64,000 bases of DNA from Kalaharituber pfeilii (Eukaryota; Ascomycota; Pezizomycetes; Pezizales; Pezizaceae): assembly GCA_015179045.1 (NCBI GenBank), contig WHUZ01000002.1, positions 186,001 to 250,000 on the forward strand. Direction: 5' to 3'. Both the position numbers and the translations under genes were made by a program. The notes beneath the pieces were generated by a model. That model was not told where the DNA came from. It was given only the letters and a program-made list of their open reading frames with translations, and ran no database searches. This document shows positions 43,555 through 52,829 of this stretch, one piece after another (within the stretch, counting starts at the first letter, position 1; the number at the start of each line of letters is the position of its first letter).

Positions 43555-44928
43555 CTGATCACCTTGTCAATAAAAGCCCTAGTGGCCGGATCTTGAATAC
43601 AATCCCTCCCGCTCTGTTCTCCACTGGAATTCTAGCTGTATCCCCAACCATAGTGCACCCGTTACACCGCTCGCCTCCAGCAATGAGTCATGACTGATGG
43701 GCGCCTGTGCCCTATTGCAACGGCCAGTAATCATACTCAAAAGGATAAACGGAACGCGTCGTGCTGTGTCACTGAAAGCTCGGCCAACATTCAGGAGTGC
43801 TATGACACTACTACTTAGAGGTAACACCAATGCATCGTCACTAGGTCGTAGGCGGTACAGCTGCAGCTGGTGGCCGCGAACAAGCTTGAAGCGGGATCTC
43901 TCCAGACAGACGTTCGCGCAGACTGCCAAAAACTGGAGAAACTGGCGCTAAAGGGCGCTAACCTGCTGCTAATAGACCACTAATAAACTTGACTATCAGT
44001 AATACAAGGCTTCAACTACTCGTCATAGCCCTCAGGGCGACAAACGAGTAATGATATTCAAGAGGCTTCAACTAATAGACTATCCCAACTGTACATGTAC
44101 GAATGAAGAATGTTTTACTGTGTCCTCAAGGTCGCTACGGACGTCACGCACTCACAGTGGCATATTCTACCAAATTACTCATTGCCTCTCATGCACCGAG
44201 CTATACTCACGAAACATGCTTTTCTGTACCCTGCAGGACCTGAAGATCATGCATTTGAGATATATTTTTACTAAACGAGTTCAGGATTTTATCAATATCC
44301 TAAGTGACCCATTAGTCTAGACTCTAGTCTCTAGATCTATAGTCCCGCGTCAATTTGCCCTTGCAGGATGACCCAGCACACTATTTCAGCGTAGGCTCAA
44401 AGGAAAAGCTGTTACTCGTATTTTGGCGTTTGGTGGGAGCTGAAATGGCAAAGCGAACTACATGAAAGCTAGGGTCGAAATAGGGAGCTGGCCAATGAAA
44501 CTCAAGACTGCATCATAATATCCTCTAAGGCAACAGCATAAAGAGTTCCTGTATCACAATCCTGTCAATCCTGGCATGTACTTATACGTAGATACGATTC
44601 CATACAATTACGTCCATCGAACTCCATTAGCGGTTGCATACCCTGTAATGTCCTTTCGCGGTTCATTAGTGGCAATTAGCGCCAGTTACTGCAGTTCCGG
44701 ACTTGTGAAAGATCGCGAGCTTCGTGGCTAGGAGTTTCGAACAGGTCAGAGACGAGACTCATGCAAAGTTAGTGGTTTTGAGACATTGGTCAGGATGAAT
44801 GTGGAGAAGGAAGGATTGAGAAATTGTTCCGACTAATGGGGCAATGAGCTTTCCACTAGATCAAACTTCAAACTATTGCCCCTTGTCCTTCTCATCATCG
44901 ACATTTCTAGCCTTTCTCTGACTGTGGC
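43555..44928. other. Intergenic with one micro-insertion
   Basis: No gene called. It includes the family-B unit at 44019-44062 and probably the 3' UTR of the kinase gene at its right end. Confidence 0.45.
44019..44062 (+). mobile_element. Family B unit without poly(A)
   Basis: Perfect 12-bp duplication aggcttcaacta (44007-44018, 44063-44074) around exactly 44 bp: CTCGTCATAGCCCTCAGGGC... GAGTAATGATATTCAAG. The only copy lacking an A-run. Either the tail was lost or it was never needed. Confidence 0.92.
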
Positions 44929-46077
44929 CTACCAGTAATTCCCTAACCTGGTCGTCAACCTCTCGACAACCCTCTCACATGCCCACTTAACCATCCCCTC
45001 CATCGTCTCCCCCAAATTTGCCGGTTGCAGGACCATACCCTTCCCATTCCCTCTCTCACCCCACTCGTCTACCAACCCTTCAGCAGACTCCACATCTCCA
45101 TCTACAAAAAGGTGTTGATAATATTTGACATAGCTCGGCCAGACAATTGCGTCAAAGTAGCCCTTGGGGTCCTCCCAAAACCCGTCCGCAGTGAAGTATC
45201 CCTTGCGAGATTCTCGGCGGTGTTTTGCGACTGCGTAAGTTGTGCGAAGAAGGATAGGAAGATCCAGGAGGGAGATTAGGGAGGGCTGAGTTTGGATAGA
45301 ACCTTCACTGTTGATATCTCCTGTGAGCTCAGGTTCCTCTGGGTGATATAGCATGAACCCGTCAACGATGATGATATTCACGACGTGCTGGGGCTCAACT
45401 CCAGAAGCCAAGTCCAAGCTTGAAAGTTGCACATGGCCTTTGTTGTTATCATTTTCGCCGACACTTGTCCCGATGCCACCTGCGATCATTAGACGCGCAA
45501 CCACTTCGTTTCGCATCCTCTTCAACGCATCCTCCGACACCGCCCTCCGATTGCCCTTCGCGCCCCCCTCCTGAATACCTTCTTCATTCTCGTCCAATTG
45601 CAGCAAGAGGTGCAAATCCTCCGTTTCCTGGATTCCCAATTTTCCGATCACCTCGCCATACGGGATTCCGTCCCTCAACATCTGCAGCGCTTTCTTGAAC
45701 TTGACGAAATCGACCGCGCCGGGAAAGTCCCAGTCCACGACCTTCATCTTCTCCTCTGTTTCGAGACCTGTGGTTTGGTCTTTGAATCGCACTACTACGG
45801 ACCGAACCGGGAGTGCCGACTCTGGGAGAAAGAAATCATCTTGGTGAAGGAGGGTGACGGTGAAAGCGATGTACGTCGCCGGCCCTGCGGCGGTGGGCGA
45901 TTCCGAGCCCACAAGTGACGTGGGCACCGTCAGGCCAGAGAAAATCTGACGAAGGAACCGCGCAAGCGTGGTCTTTCCGGAGGAGGAACATCCAGATATG
46001 CCGATCACGAACGGCGTAGAAATTTGAGATTTGCTGTTACCAGCTCGGAGGCTGTCGCCCTCGACTGCACTAGACAT
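44929..46077 (-). CDS. NRK1: Nicotinamide riboside kinase
   Basis: 382 residues from ATG 46077 (an in-frame ATG at 46089 adds four residues; the downstream one starts MSSAVEG). The P-loop GISGCSSSGKTTLARFL near residue 25-40 and the following HQDDFFLP motif match the NRK/uridine-kinase fold, where the DD pair binds substrate and Mg. The region NIIIVDGFMLYHPEE and the later YFDAIVWPSYVKYYQHLF are characteristic of eukaryotic Nrk1, which phosphorylates nicotinamide riboside to NMN in NAD salvage. It is longer than yeast Nrk1 because of inserts (about residues 135-215, acidic and Gly/Asn-rich), a common fungal trait. One exon, no damage. Cytosolic location is assumed. Confidence 0.88.
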   Translation of the reverse strand: MSSAVEGDSLRAGNSKSQISTPFVIGISGCSSSGKTTLARFLRQIFSGLTVPTSLVGSESPTAAGPATYIAFTVTLLHQDDFFLPESALPVRSVVVRFKDQTTGLETEEKMKVVDWDFPGAVDFVKFKKALQMLRDGIPYGEVIGKLGIQETEDLHLLLQLDENEEGIQEGGAKGNRRAVSEDALKRMRNEVVARLMIAGGIGTSVGENDNNKGHVQLSSLDLASGVEPQHVVNIIIVDGFMLYHPEEPELTGDINSEGSIQTQPSLISLLDLPILLRTTYAVAKHRRESRKGYFTADGFWEDPKGYFDAIVWPSYVKYYQHLFVDGDVESAEGLVDEWGERGNGKGMVLQPANLGETMEGMVKWACERVVERLTTRLGNYW

Positions 46078-46089
46078 TATTCCGTGCAA

Positions 46090-46927
46090 TGGAAGTTATG
46101 GAACGCAGATGTTACCAGAGTGGAATGTACTGCGGCGGGGTGCTCTTGCAGTTCCGGCGTTCTAAGTCGTGTGCGCGGGGCGACTTAAGGCTCGTAGTCT
46201 CTATGTATCTACTAGTACGCTCTTGGCTTGCAGCAACCTATGATAGCTGCCATGACCGAACCGCCAGTGATTCATTGTTGGTTGTATTTTGACGACGACA
46301 AGACGAAGGCCAATGCCAGATTGGCAGATCAAGACCCTAGAGCCCACACTTTAGGGGTACCTATCATATCCTTTGGTAGTACTGTATAGTCACACTCACA
46401 CAAAAGTGACGTGAATAAAATTTAAGAAGTTTGCGAATGGTGGAGTGCGGATGCAGCTTTACTGCTCCTGCGAAAATTGCTTTGCCAAGGAAAAACTATG
46501 TGTTCTAGTTATGTTTATGCCATACCTCTTTTCATTTTCTTGATCAATATTGATTCGCAACGAGACTACCCATGCATTGATGCCTACTGTGAGAACAGGA
46601 GTAATACTGAGCAGTGCTCCCAACTACAACACTTCTTGCTTCAACAGAGCGTCTCCTTACCATGAGCCTCTCGCTGCACTAATTCACGGAGGTGCGAGCT
46701 CATTGCCACCCAGCCGCTGTTGCCATAGAAAACAGTAAGTTTGAGCTTCAATTCGAGGGTGACTTGAGCAATGGTAGCTCGAAATCTTGGCATCTTATTA
46801 CTAAGCGCACGAGTTCATTTTTAGAAAAGCGTCATTACCAGTACTTGTTAGGCGATGGTAATAGGGTAACCACCAAGTGAGACAAATAACTTAATAGAAG
46901 AAGATATATCACAATTTGTATTAAGTG
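46090..46927. other. Intergenic, no supported gene
   Basis: Upstream region of the NRK gene followed by spacer. Nothing recognised. Confidence 0.5.
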
Positions 46928-46999
46928 GTCTCTATAGCTCAGTGGTAGAGCGAAAGATTGCAGATCTTTAGGTCACTCGTTCGATCCGGGTTAGGGACT
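46928..46999 (+). tRNA. tRNA-Cys(GCA)
   Basis: A 72-nt cloverleaf without intron. The acceptor stem GTCTCTA pairs with TAGGGAC with one G-U. D-arm is GCTC/GAGC. The anticodon arm AAAGA-TTGCAGA-TCTTT has anticodon GCA. The T-arm ACTCG-TTCGATC-CGGGT has the TTCGATC loop. Box A (TAGCTCAGTGG) and box B (GTTCGATCC) are standard. The discriminator base is T, as expected for Cys. Confidence 0.96.
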
Positions 47000-47000
47000 C

Positions 47001-47007
47001 TTTTTTT
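47001..47007 (+). terminator. RNA polymerase III terminator
   Basis: T7 run two bases after the tRNA-Cys 3' end. Confidence 0.9.
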
Positions 47008-49181
47008 CGCTCCTTCCTGTTCTGTCGAGTCTGGAAATCAAATACCTCAGAATTCCCACCTAATGCTAGCCTTCTTGATGTGAGATTTGTAGCAGGAAAA
47101 CCGCGTATCAGGGGCTCAGGGGTGCCTGCTGCCTGCGTACTACTGGAGATTGAGAAGTCCGTGGAGGGTGCCCACAACGTCGTACAGGGATCGATTTTCT
47201 TGAGTAGATAGAGGAGTGCTTTGGCTCATTTTTCGTGTTTATTGATTGGATGTAAATGCTCCCTCCCTTCAGTAGTAGTTAGGTAGACTAAGTGGCAGCA
47301 GACTATAGCAGTGGTTAGTCTGAAATATAGTTACTGCAACTATGTAGAAATAAACACGTCAACTCTAGATAAAAATACATAATGAAGCAGAGCGGTATCT
47401 CCTTTTTTGACCTCTGAAGGCTTGCTAGTTGCAAGCTCTTCTTTAGACTCTAATATGATATTAAAGTTGATTTCATTACCGGGACCTGGCCTGCCCGGAT
47501 GCAGGGGTATGGACAGGGGACTGTAGACTAGCCTGCCCGGTTGTAGAGGTATCTACTAGCCGAAAAGATAACTATCCTAAATGCATATTATGCGCTATGC
47601 AGTAGTTGGCATAAACTAGCATATTTTTGTATGCTTGGCTGTGGATGTTTATGAGACCAGTTCAAATTTCGTGGATAGTGTCCAATTTTATTATGTCAGA
47701 AGTATCCGGACAGCTGACATAATGAATTTGGGAGTTGCAACACTAACAGTCTATACCTACGTATTAGGACAAGGAACATAGATATAAGTCCTCTACTAGG
47801 AATATAAAAATGGCACTACAGGCAACTATGATAAGCACAGGTTCAGGCATTATAATGATTAAAACTTACTGTTCTGATAGGTCCTAAGATTTCAAGACTG
47901 CTCTTCAGGGCTTTTCTAGAAGCTTTTCTAAGGCTATTCCAAGAGCTGTTCCAGAGGCTGTTTCAGAAGCTGTTCCAGAGGCTATTGAAATACTGTTCGA
48001 GAGGCTGTTCGAGCTCAAACGGCCTCCGAAATGGCCTCCGAAGTAGCCTCCGGAACAGCCTCAGAACAGCCTCAGAACAGCTCCGGGACACCCTCTTAAA
48101 CAGCTGCTCGAACAGCTGCTCGTAGCATGTCAACAGCTACTCTGGGATGACTTGGGACAGGTACTTTTTGACCAACTTCGCAGGTAGTGGCAGTTGACTT
48201 TGTTGAAAGACCATGCGCCCTGGCTATTAAGTAGTAACTAGTAAATGATTTCATGACAGCAGAGGCAAAAGAGAAAAGCTATGAGTGGATAGCAACCATA
48301 TCTTCGATATACATGAAGTTGCACTCGAGTACATGCGAGCTCACCACCCTGTCGATACCCATGCATGAGGCAGGCCAGACTGGCCTGCCCGGAGAGGTCC
48401 CGTTTCATTACTATAGTACAATTGGCTAGAAACAAATTAAGGAGTAGATAGGTAGTCTGGTTGCGTTACCCCCTATAGGGTTAGTCGAGTACAGATGAGT
48501 GGATTTAGAGCACTCAATTGGGTTTGGCGGCATTGAGTTTGGAGAGACATAAATACAGTTGTGGATGTCGTAACAAGCGGAATGACCAAGCCGATGACCA
48601 ATACACCAGTAAAAATTGGTGCTAGCAGCTTCGGCAGCTAATCAACCAGACGATTACGAGACTATTGTAAGTCATCGTCCATCCAGGGAGTTCTTGTGAC
48701 GAATGAACAGGCGATTTTGGTCTCTCTCTTGGGTCATACGGTCACGGCGAGCCTCTCCTGTGCCCCCAAAGGAGGTCCTTGATAGGAAGCCTGATGAAAG
48801 GAAGATAGAGGAAACACCATATCTCCCTCCTCTAATACTCTCTGTTTTCGACTCCTCCACACTCTCATCTTGTGGAAAGTTATTTTATTTAGTACATCAA
48901 CCTCTTTCCAATCTTCTCTATGTTCTCGTGCCCTAGTCTGCTTGCTGGTACCCAGGTTCTGCTCCCTACCCAACCTCTTTTTCACCCAGTCTCATTTAAT
49001 ATTTCCCGCCGCTCTTGCATCCTCCATCTACTTCTGCACACTACAGCGATTCAAATCAGTGATCTGTACGATTACATACTTTGGTGATGTGAGCTGATCA
49101 CTTGCATTTGTACTGCAAGGAGCAAGTCCCTTCTACTGAAAATCCAGAAGTACGACCTTTTAGTTCAGTAATAGTAGTCCA
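47008..49181. other. Intergenic with short inverted repeats
   Basis: No gene. It contains the hairpin TTATGTCAG...CTGACATAA (about 47691-47722) and two copies of a GCCTGCCCGG motif (47488, 47531) with a third near 48384. The large imperfect inverted repeat at 47890-48130 is listed separately. Confidence 0.45.
47890..48130. repeat. Imperfect inverted repeat built from GAGGCTGTTC units
   Basis: The left half repeats AGAGGCTGTTC/AGAGCTGTTCC several times, and the right half repeats the inverse GAACAGCCTC/GAACAGCTCC, centred near 48010 (GTTCGAGCTCAAAC). It could fold into a long hairpin. Possibly the sub-terminal repeats of a lost DNA transposon; no TIR or TSD found. Confidence 0.7.
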
Positions 49182-49207
49182 CAATGAATCCAACAGGCCA
49201 GGCCAGG

Positions 49208-49814
49208 CTTGCAGCTGCCATACTCTTGGGAAGATCCTTCTATTGAGCAGGTTAGTATCATGTGAAGCAGAATATAAGGGGCGAATAACTTACATCAGAC
49301 ATTCCTGGGGCTTGGGAACAAACAGCATTTGAACTTCAAGCTTGCCGATCTTGTATGGAGGTCGCCTAGCAGGATTACCACCTCGCTTGCTCTTCAGGCT
49401 GTTTAAGTCGATCACCCATTCGTTAAAGCAGTTAATTTCGGTCACGAAAGGTCTTCCATATACCTTGTACTCAAAATCTTTCAAGCAAACATAGGACCTA
49501 GCGAAACTTCCATCCCTTGCAACGACATCGCCATAGCCCATAGGGCGGCATGCGATTAATGAAATAAAAAAAAAAAAAAAAAAATCCCTTGCAACGAGCC
49601 CATTAAGCAGCTCCCATGCACTTAGTGGTTCTTCGGATTGTTGCTTCTGAGCTTGTGCTTGAGCCTGTTGCTGTTGCAATAATTGTAGTTGCTGCTGTTC
49701 CCTTTGCTTCTCAAGTTCTTTGCGCTTTTTCGAAATGAACACACGACTAAATGTTGACTTCGTCTTACTTGTAGTGGTAGCTTTTGGAGCGGGAGGAGGC
49801 GGAGTTGGAGGTGC
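49208..49814 (-). pseudogene. Captured fragment of an anillin/Bud4-like gene
   Basis: On the minus strand the frame from about 49814 reads a Pro/Lys-rich start, FISKKRKELEKQRE, a Gln-rich coiled coil, then SAWELLNGLVARD, GSFARSYVCLKDFEYKVYGR and PPYKIGKLEVQMLFVPKP. I associate this with the segment before the PH domain of fungal Bud4/anillin-type cytokinesis proteins. A GTAAGT follows at about 49291, an ACTAAC branch and TAG acceptor at about 49240, and then DLPKSMAAA, as expected for the next exon, although my reading loses phase by one base. An intron kept in the copy means capture at DNA level. Both edges of the fragment abut CCAGGCC units. The family assignment is from memory. Confidence 0.6.
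49526..49584 (+). mobile_element. Family B micro-retroposon inside the captured exon
   Basis: Perfect 13-14 bp duplication around tcccttgcaacga (49512-49525, 49585-49597). A canonical body (CGCCATAGCCCATAGGGCGG...) plus about 20 A. Insert plus duplication is 72 bp, a multiple of three, and adds 24 residues including a Phe run without a stop. Confidence 0.95.
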
Positions 49815-50125
49815 GGCAGGCCAGGCCAACCGGAGGCCTGGCCTGGACTGAACAATCAGGCCGGTCCAGACCATTCAGGCTGGCCCAGGCCATTCAGGCT
49901 GGCCCAGACCATTCAGGTTGGCTCAGACCATTCAGGCTGGCCCAGGCCTGTGAAATTCTGGGCCTGGCCTGGACTGAACAATCAGGCCGGTCCAGACCAT
50001 TCAGGCTGGCCCAGGCCATTCAGGCTGGCCCAGACCATTCAGGTTGGCTCAGACCATTCAGGCTGGCCCAGGCCAACCAGGCCGGTCCAGGCCATTCAGG
50101 CCAGTCCAGGCCGACCAGGCCATTT
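49815..50125. repeat. CCAGGCC sub-terminal array
   Basis: Tandem units of roughly 20 bp built on CCAGACCATTCAGGCTGGCC, arranged in two near-identical halves (about 49848-49960 and 49968-50090). Confidence 0.9.
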
Positions 50126-50201
50126 ACGTAAATTCAAGCGATTTTGGAATTTAACCCAGGTGAATTAGATTTTAATTGTCCTGGATATTTCCACTATCAG
50201 T

Positions 50202-50847
50202 GGATGACTTTCACTAGCCCAGATTCCCAGATTCTGGCAGACCACACCCCCCCTCTGCCAGACGGTTTTCGCAGATTCCCAGATTCTCAGACCTATCCAC
50301 TAAACTCGATTCAGCAAAATGCAACCCATACTCCATAATGGTCATGATGATGATGAAGATATCTATATCGCAGTCGGCTTAATAATAGCGCTCTATGGCC
50401 TGCAATTACAGCGCGAACGGCGAAATCGCTTCTACCTGACACGCGTGTGTTTACCACTGCCAACATCCTCAGCTTAGAGTTCTCTATATTACAGTCGCAA
50501 TGTTAAAGGGTTCATTGTACTATGGGAATAAGTCCAATTACATTTGATAAAATTTTATCAACTGGATCAGTAGGTAGATAGTGTTCAGCGGGTGGACGGT
50601 GTTCAGCGGGTGGACGGTGTTCAGCGGGTGGACGGTGTTCAGCGGGGTAGACAGCGAGCGCAGGTGTTGGGAGAGTAGAGGGTGTTCTGCAGCACTCGTT
50701 AGCTTTAGGAATCTGGGAATCTGGGAATTTGGGGGGTTCCTAGTGAAAACGGGGTTTTGCCCAGAATTATCCTAGACGTGCAAATGTGGCGAAAATCTGA
50801 GTCTGGGAATCTAGGAATCTGGGAATCTGGGCTAGTGAAAGTCATCC
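50202..50847. mobile_element. 646-bp element with 33-bp perfect TIR, PIF-like
   Basis: Perfect inverted repeats of 33 bp beginning GGATGACTTTCACTAGCCCA, with a 3-bp duplication agt (50199-50201, 50848-50850). The empty site is present in the related copy at about 35839. Inside is a possible transposase N-terminus (DDDEDIYIAVGLIIALYG, about 50350-50400) without catalytic parts. A 3-bp duplication suggests PIF/Harbinger; the class is inference. Confidence 0.88.
50581..50650. repeat. 18-bp tandem repeat, four copies
   Basis: GTGTTCAGCGGGTGGACG repeated almost exactly inside the PIF-like element. Confidence 0.95.
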
Positions 50848-51642
50848 AGTAATTGACAGTTGCGCATCAGGTATCATTATCGAAGAATTGAGTCCAGTCT
50901 GGTGTATGATCTGGAAGGTCCATCATTTCTAAAATATTTCTTAGTATATATACTTGAATACAAAGTGTGATACATACTTGACAAAAGTCGTAGACCGCTG
51001 CTGTTTAAAATTCTAGACATATGGGAGATTCTACTCATTTAAATACTCAAACAATCTGGTAAATGCTGGCCTCAATTCACCTGGATAACTGTGGAGTGAT
51101 TCGTTTGATTGGCCTGAACCGGCCTGAATGGCCTGAACCGGCCTGATTGGCCTGGACCGGCCTGGTTGGCCTGGACCGGCCTGATTGGCCTGATTGTTTC
51201 AGGCCGCCTGGACCGGTCCAGGCGGCCCTCACGGCCTGGCCTGATTGTTCAGGCCAGGCCAGGCCCAGGATTTCACGGTCCAGGCCAGTCCAGGCCTCCG
51301 GTTGGCCTGGCCTGGCCTGGCCTGTTGGATTCATTGAATTGAATATTATCATCATTACATATGGTATTATGCACTTTGCTATGCAATCTATAGACAAGTA
51401 TTTTGGCTGCTAATAGCCAACAAATCCACTGTTGCCGGCTACCTATAGGCAGCTAACTAGTTGCCGGTTACAGCCCGCCTGGTTCGAGATCCTGAGTTGC
51501 TACAGTCTGTCACCACAGAACCACCTGCCCTCATATAAGGAATACAGCGATAACCCGAATTGTTCTTGGGTACGTAGGCACACAATGTGAAAAGAATGTA
51601 GAGAGAGTGGTTACTATTTAGTTAACCAGTGCAGAACTCGTT

Positions 51643-51697
51643 TTTTTTTTTATATATATCATTACTCGCTTGCCGCTCGTTTGGCTATGGCGAGGTT
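51643..51697 (-). mobile_element. Family B micro-retroposon
   Basis: T-run at 51641-51651, then the unit in reverse (ATCATTACTCGCTTGCCGC, GGCTATGGCGAGG). The flanks aactcgtt and agctcgtt share 7 of 8 bases, a probable short duplication. Confidence 0.8.
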
Positions 51698-51830
51698 ATA
51701 GCTCGTTCTGTAGAAGTTGTTGTCGATGTTGACCTGACTTCATTCATTTCAATAAAGCAGTCGTGTTGGCGCCTTATACAAATGTGACTCTGAACTGAAG
51801 CCAATTTGCTTCACTAATGATAATGATACT

Positions 51831-52828
51831 TCACTTCAAAACAACAATATGAAATGCCCCCCACAAACTCTTATGATCTTGTATGAAAACCCCCCCACCA
51901 TCGTGTCCATTCAACCCGAGGAAATGCCTCTCAAAATTTACAGGCTTAATTCCTTGTTTTCCGTCACCAGACCACTGAATCCTAAACTTCTCCGCATTGC
52001 CGCACGTGATGCAGCTTTCATTCTCTCCAGTTTTATTTACTACGGGACGAACGCCAGATGCATCCACACTGAGATATGTATCAGGGTAGCAAGTAGACTT
52101 GAATGAGACTATGCCATTCAGATACTGCACAAGCTCGAAGGTCTCCAATAAACCAATAGATGTTGCAACCCATACTCCATCATTTCTCATCTGGATATAT
52201 TTGTCACTAAAGTGTACTGATTTGAGTGCCACGTGTGTTAGTCCTGACTCCTGAAGTTTGGCATTTATCATGTTCTGCTCTCAGTGCTGCCAGGTCCATC
52301 TCCAATTGCTGTTTTTCAGCTCCGACCTTCTTTTTATGTTGCTGTTGCTCTTGCTCGATGTGAAGAAAACTCTCTTGAAGGTCCTGTATTTTTGCTTCCT
52401 TTGCTTGCAATAAAGTTTCTGCAATCGCAAGCTTTGTTTGTAGTGCTTATACTTTGTGGCTCTCATGCGACTGTTGCGGTGTTTCACAAAGTGCTTCGGT
52501 ACCGTATATTCACTTGGTGTGTAGTGGCTGCTTCCTGAACTGGGAAGCCTATGCGAGAGCACGTTGCTGCGATATAGTTTACGGGCCTAATCATACATGT
52601 CATGATATATATCAGTAATGGCCCAAAGACCCATTCTCAATCACAGGATGGCATGGTACAGTGACATGTATCAGTAGGTGCCTGTGGGATAATCAAAGTT
52701 TTGTTTACTGTATTTACAAGCTTCACAAAAATCATTTGCAGATCCAATTTCTCCTCATTTGCTGCACAGAACCACTCCCATAAGCTGTCTAGCTTGGATT
52801 CACTTAGATAGTCGTCAGCGTCCATCAA
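51831..52828 (-). pseudogene. Coiled-coil plus beta-trefoil (fascin-like) gene relic
   Basis: Three minus-strand pieces follow one another. First (52828-52637) is a helical acidic stretch (DADDYLSESKLDSLWEWF). Then (about 52480-52270) comes a coiled coil, LAIAETLLQAKEAKIQDLQE... MDLAALRAEH, preceded in frame by a stop. Last (52271-51831), in another frame, is a 146-residue stretch with repeated FSDKYIQMRNDGVWV, YPDTYLSVDASG and FLGLNGHDGG motifs, the pattern of fascin/actin-crosslinking-type beta-trefoils. The joint between coil and trefoil needs a frame change of one base at AGCAGAACATGATAAATGCC, which looks like an indel rather than an intron. Alternatively the last piece alone is a short gene starting at 52271. 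Confidence 0.5.
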
Positions 52829-52829
52829 G

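Larger units (their letters stand above)
49182..51336. mobile_element. Composite hAT-like element with captured gene fragment
   Basis: Both ends carry CAATGAATCCAACAGGCCAG (left at 49182, inverted at 51336), running into CCAGGCC arrays. Inside are, in order, an anillin/Bud4-like gene piece (49208-49814), a second CCAGGCC array (49815-50125), a region shared with 35816-36249, and a PIF-like element (50202-50847). The 8-bp flanks (gtagtcca and aattgaat) do not match, so either the duplication has decayed or the two ends are from separate events. hAT membership is inferred from likeness to the 30438 element. Confidence 0.7.
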
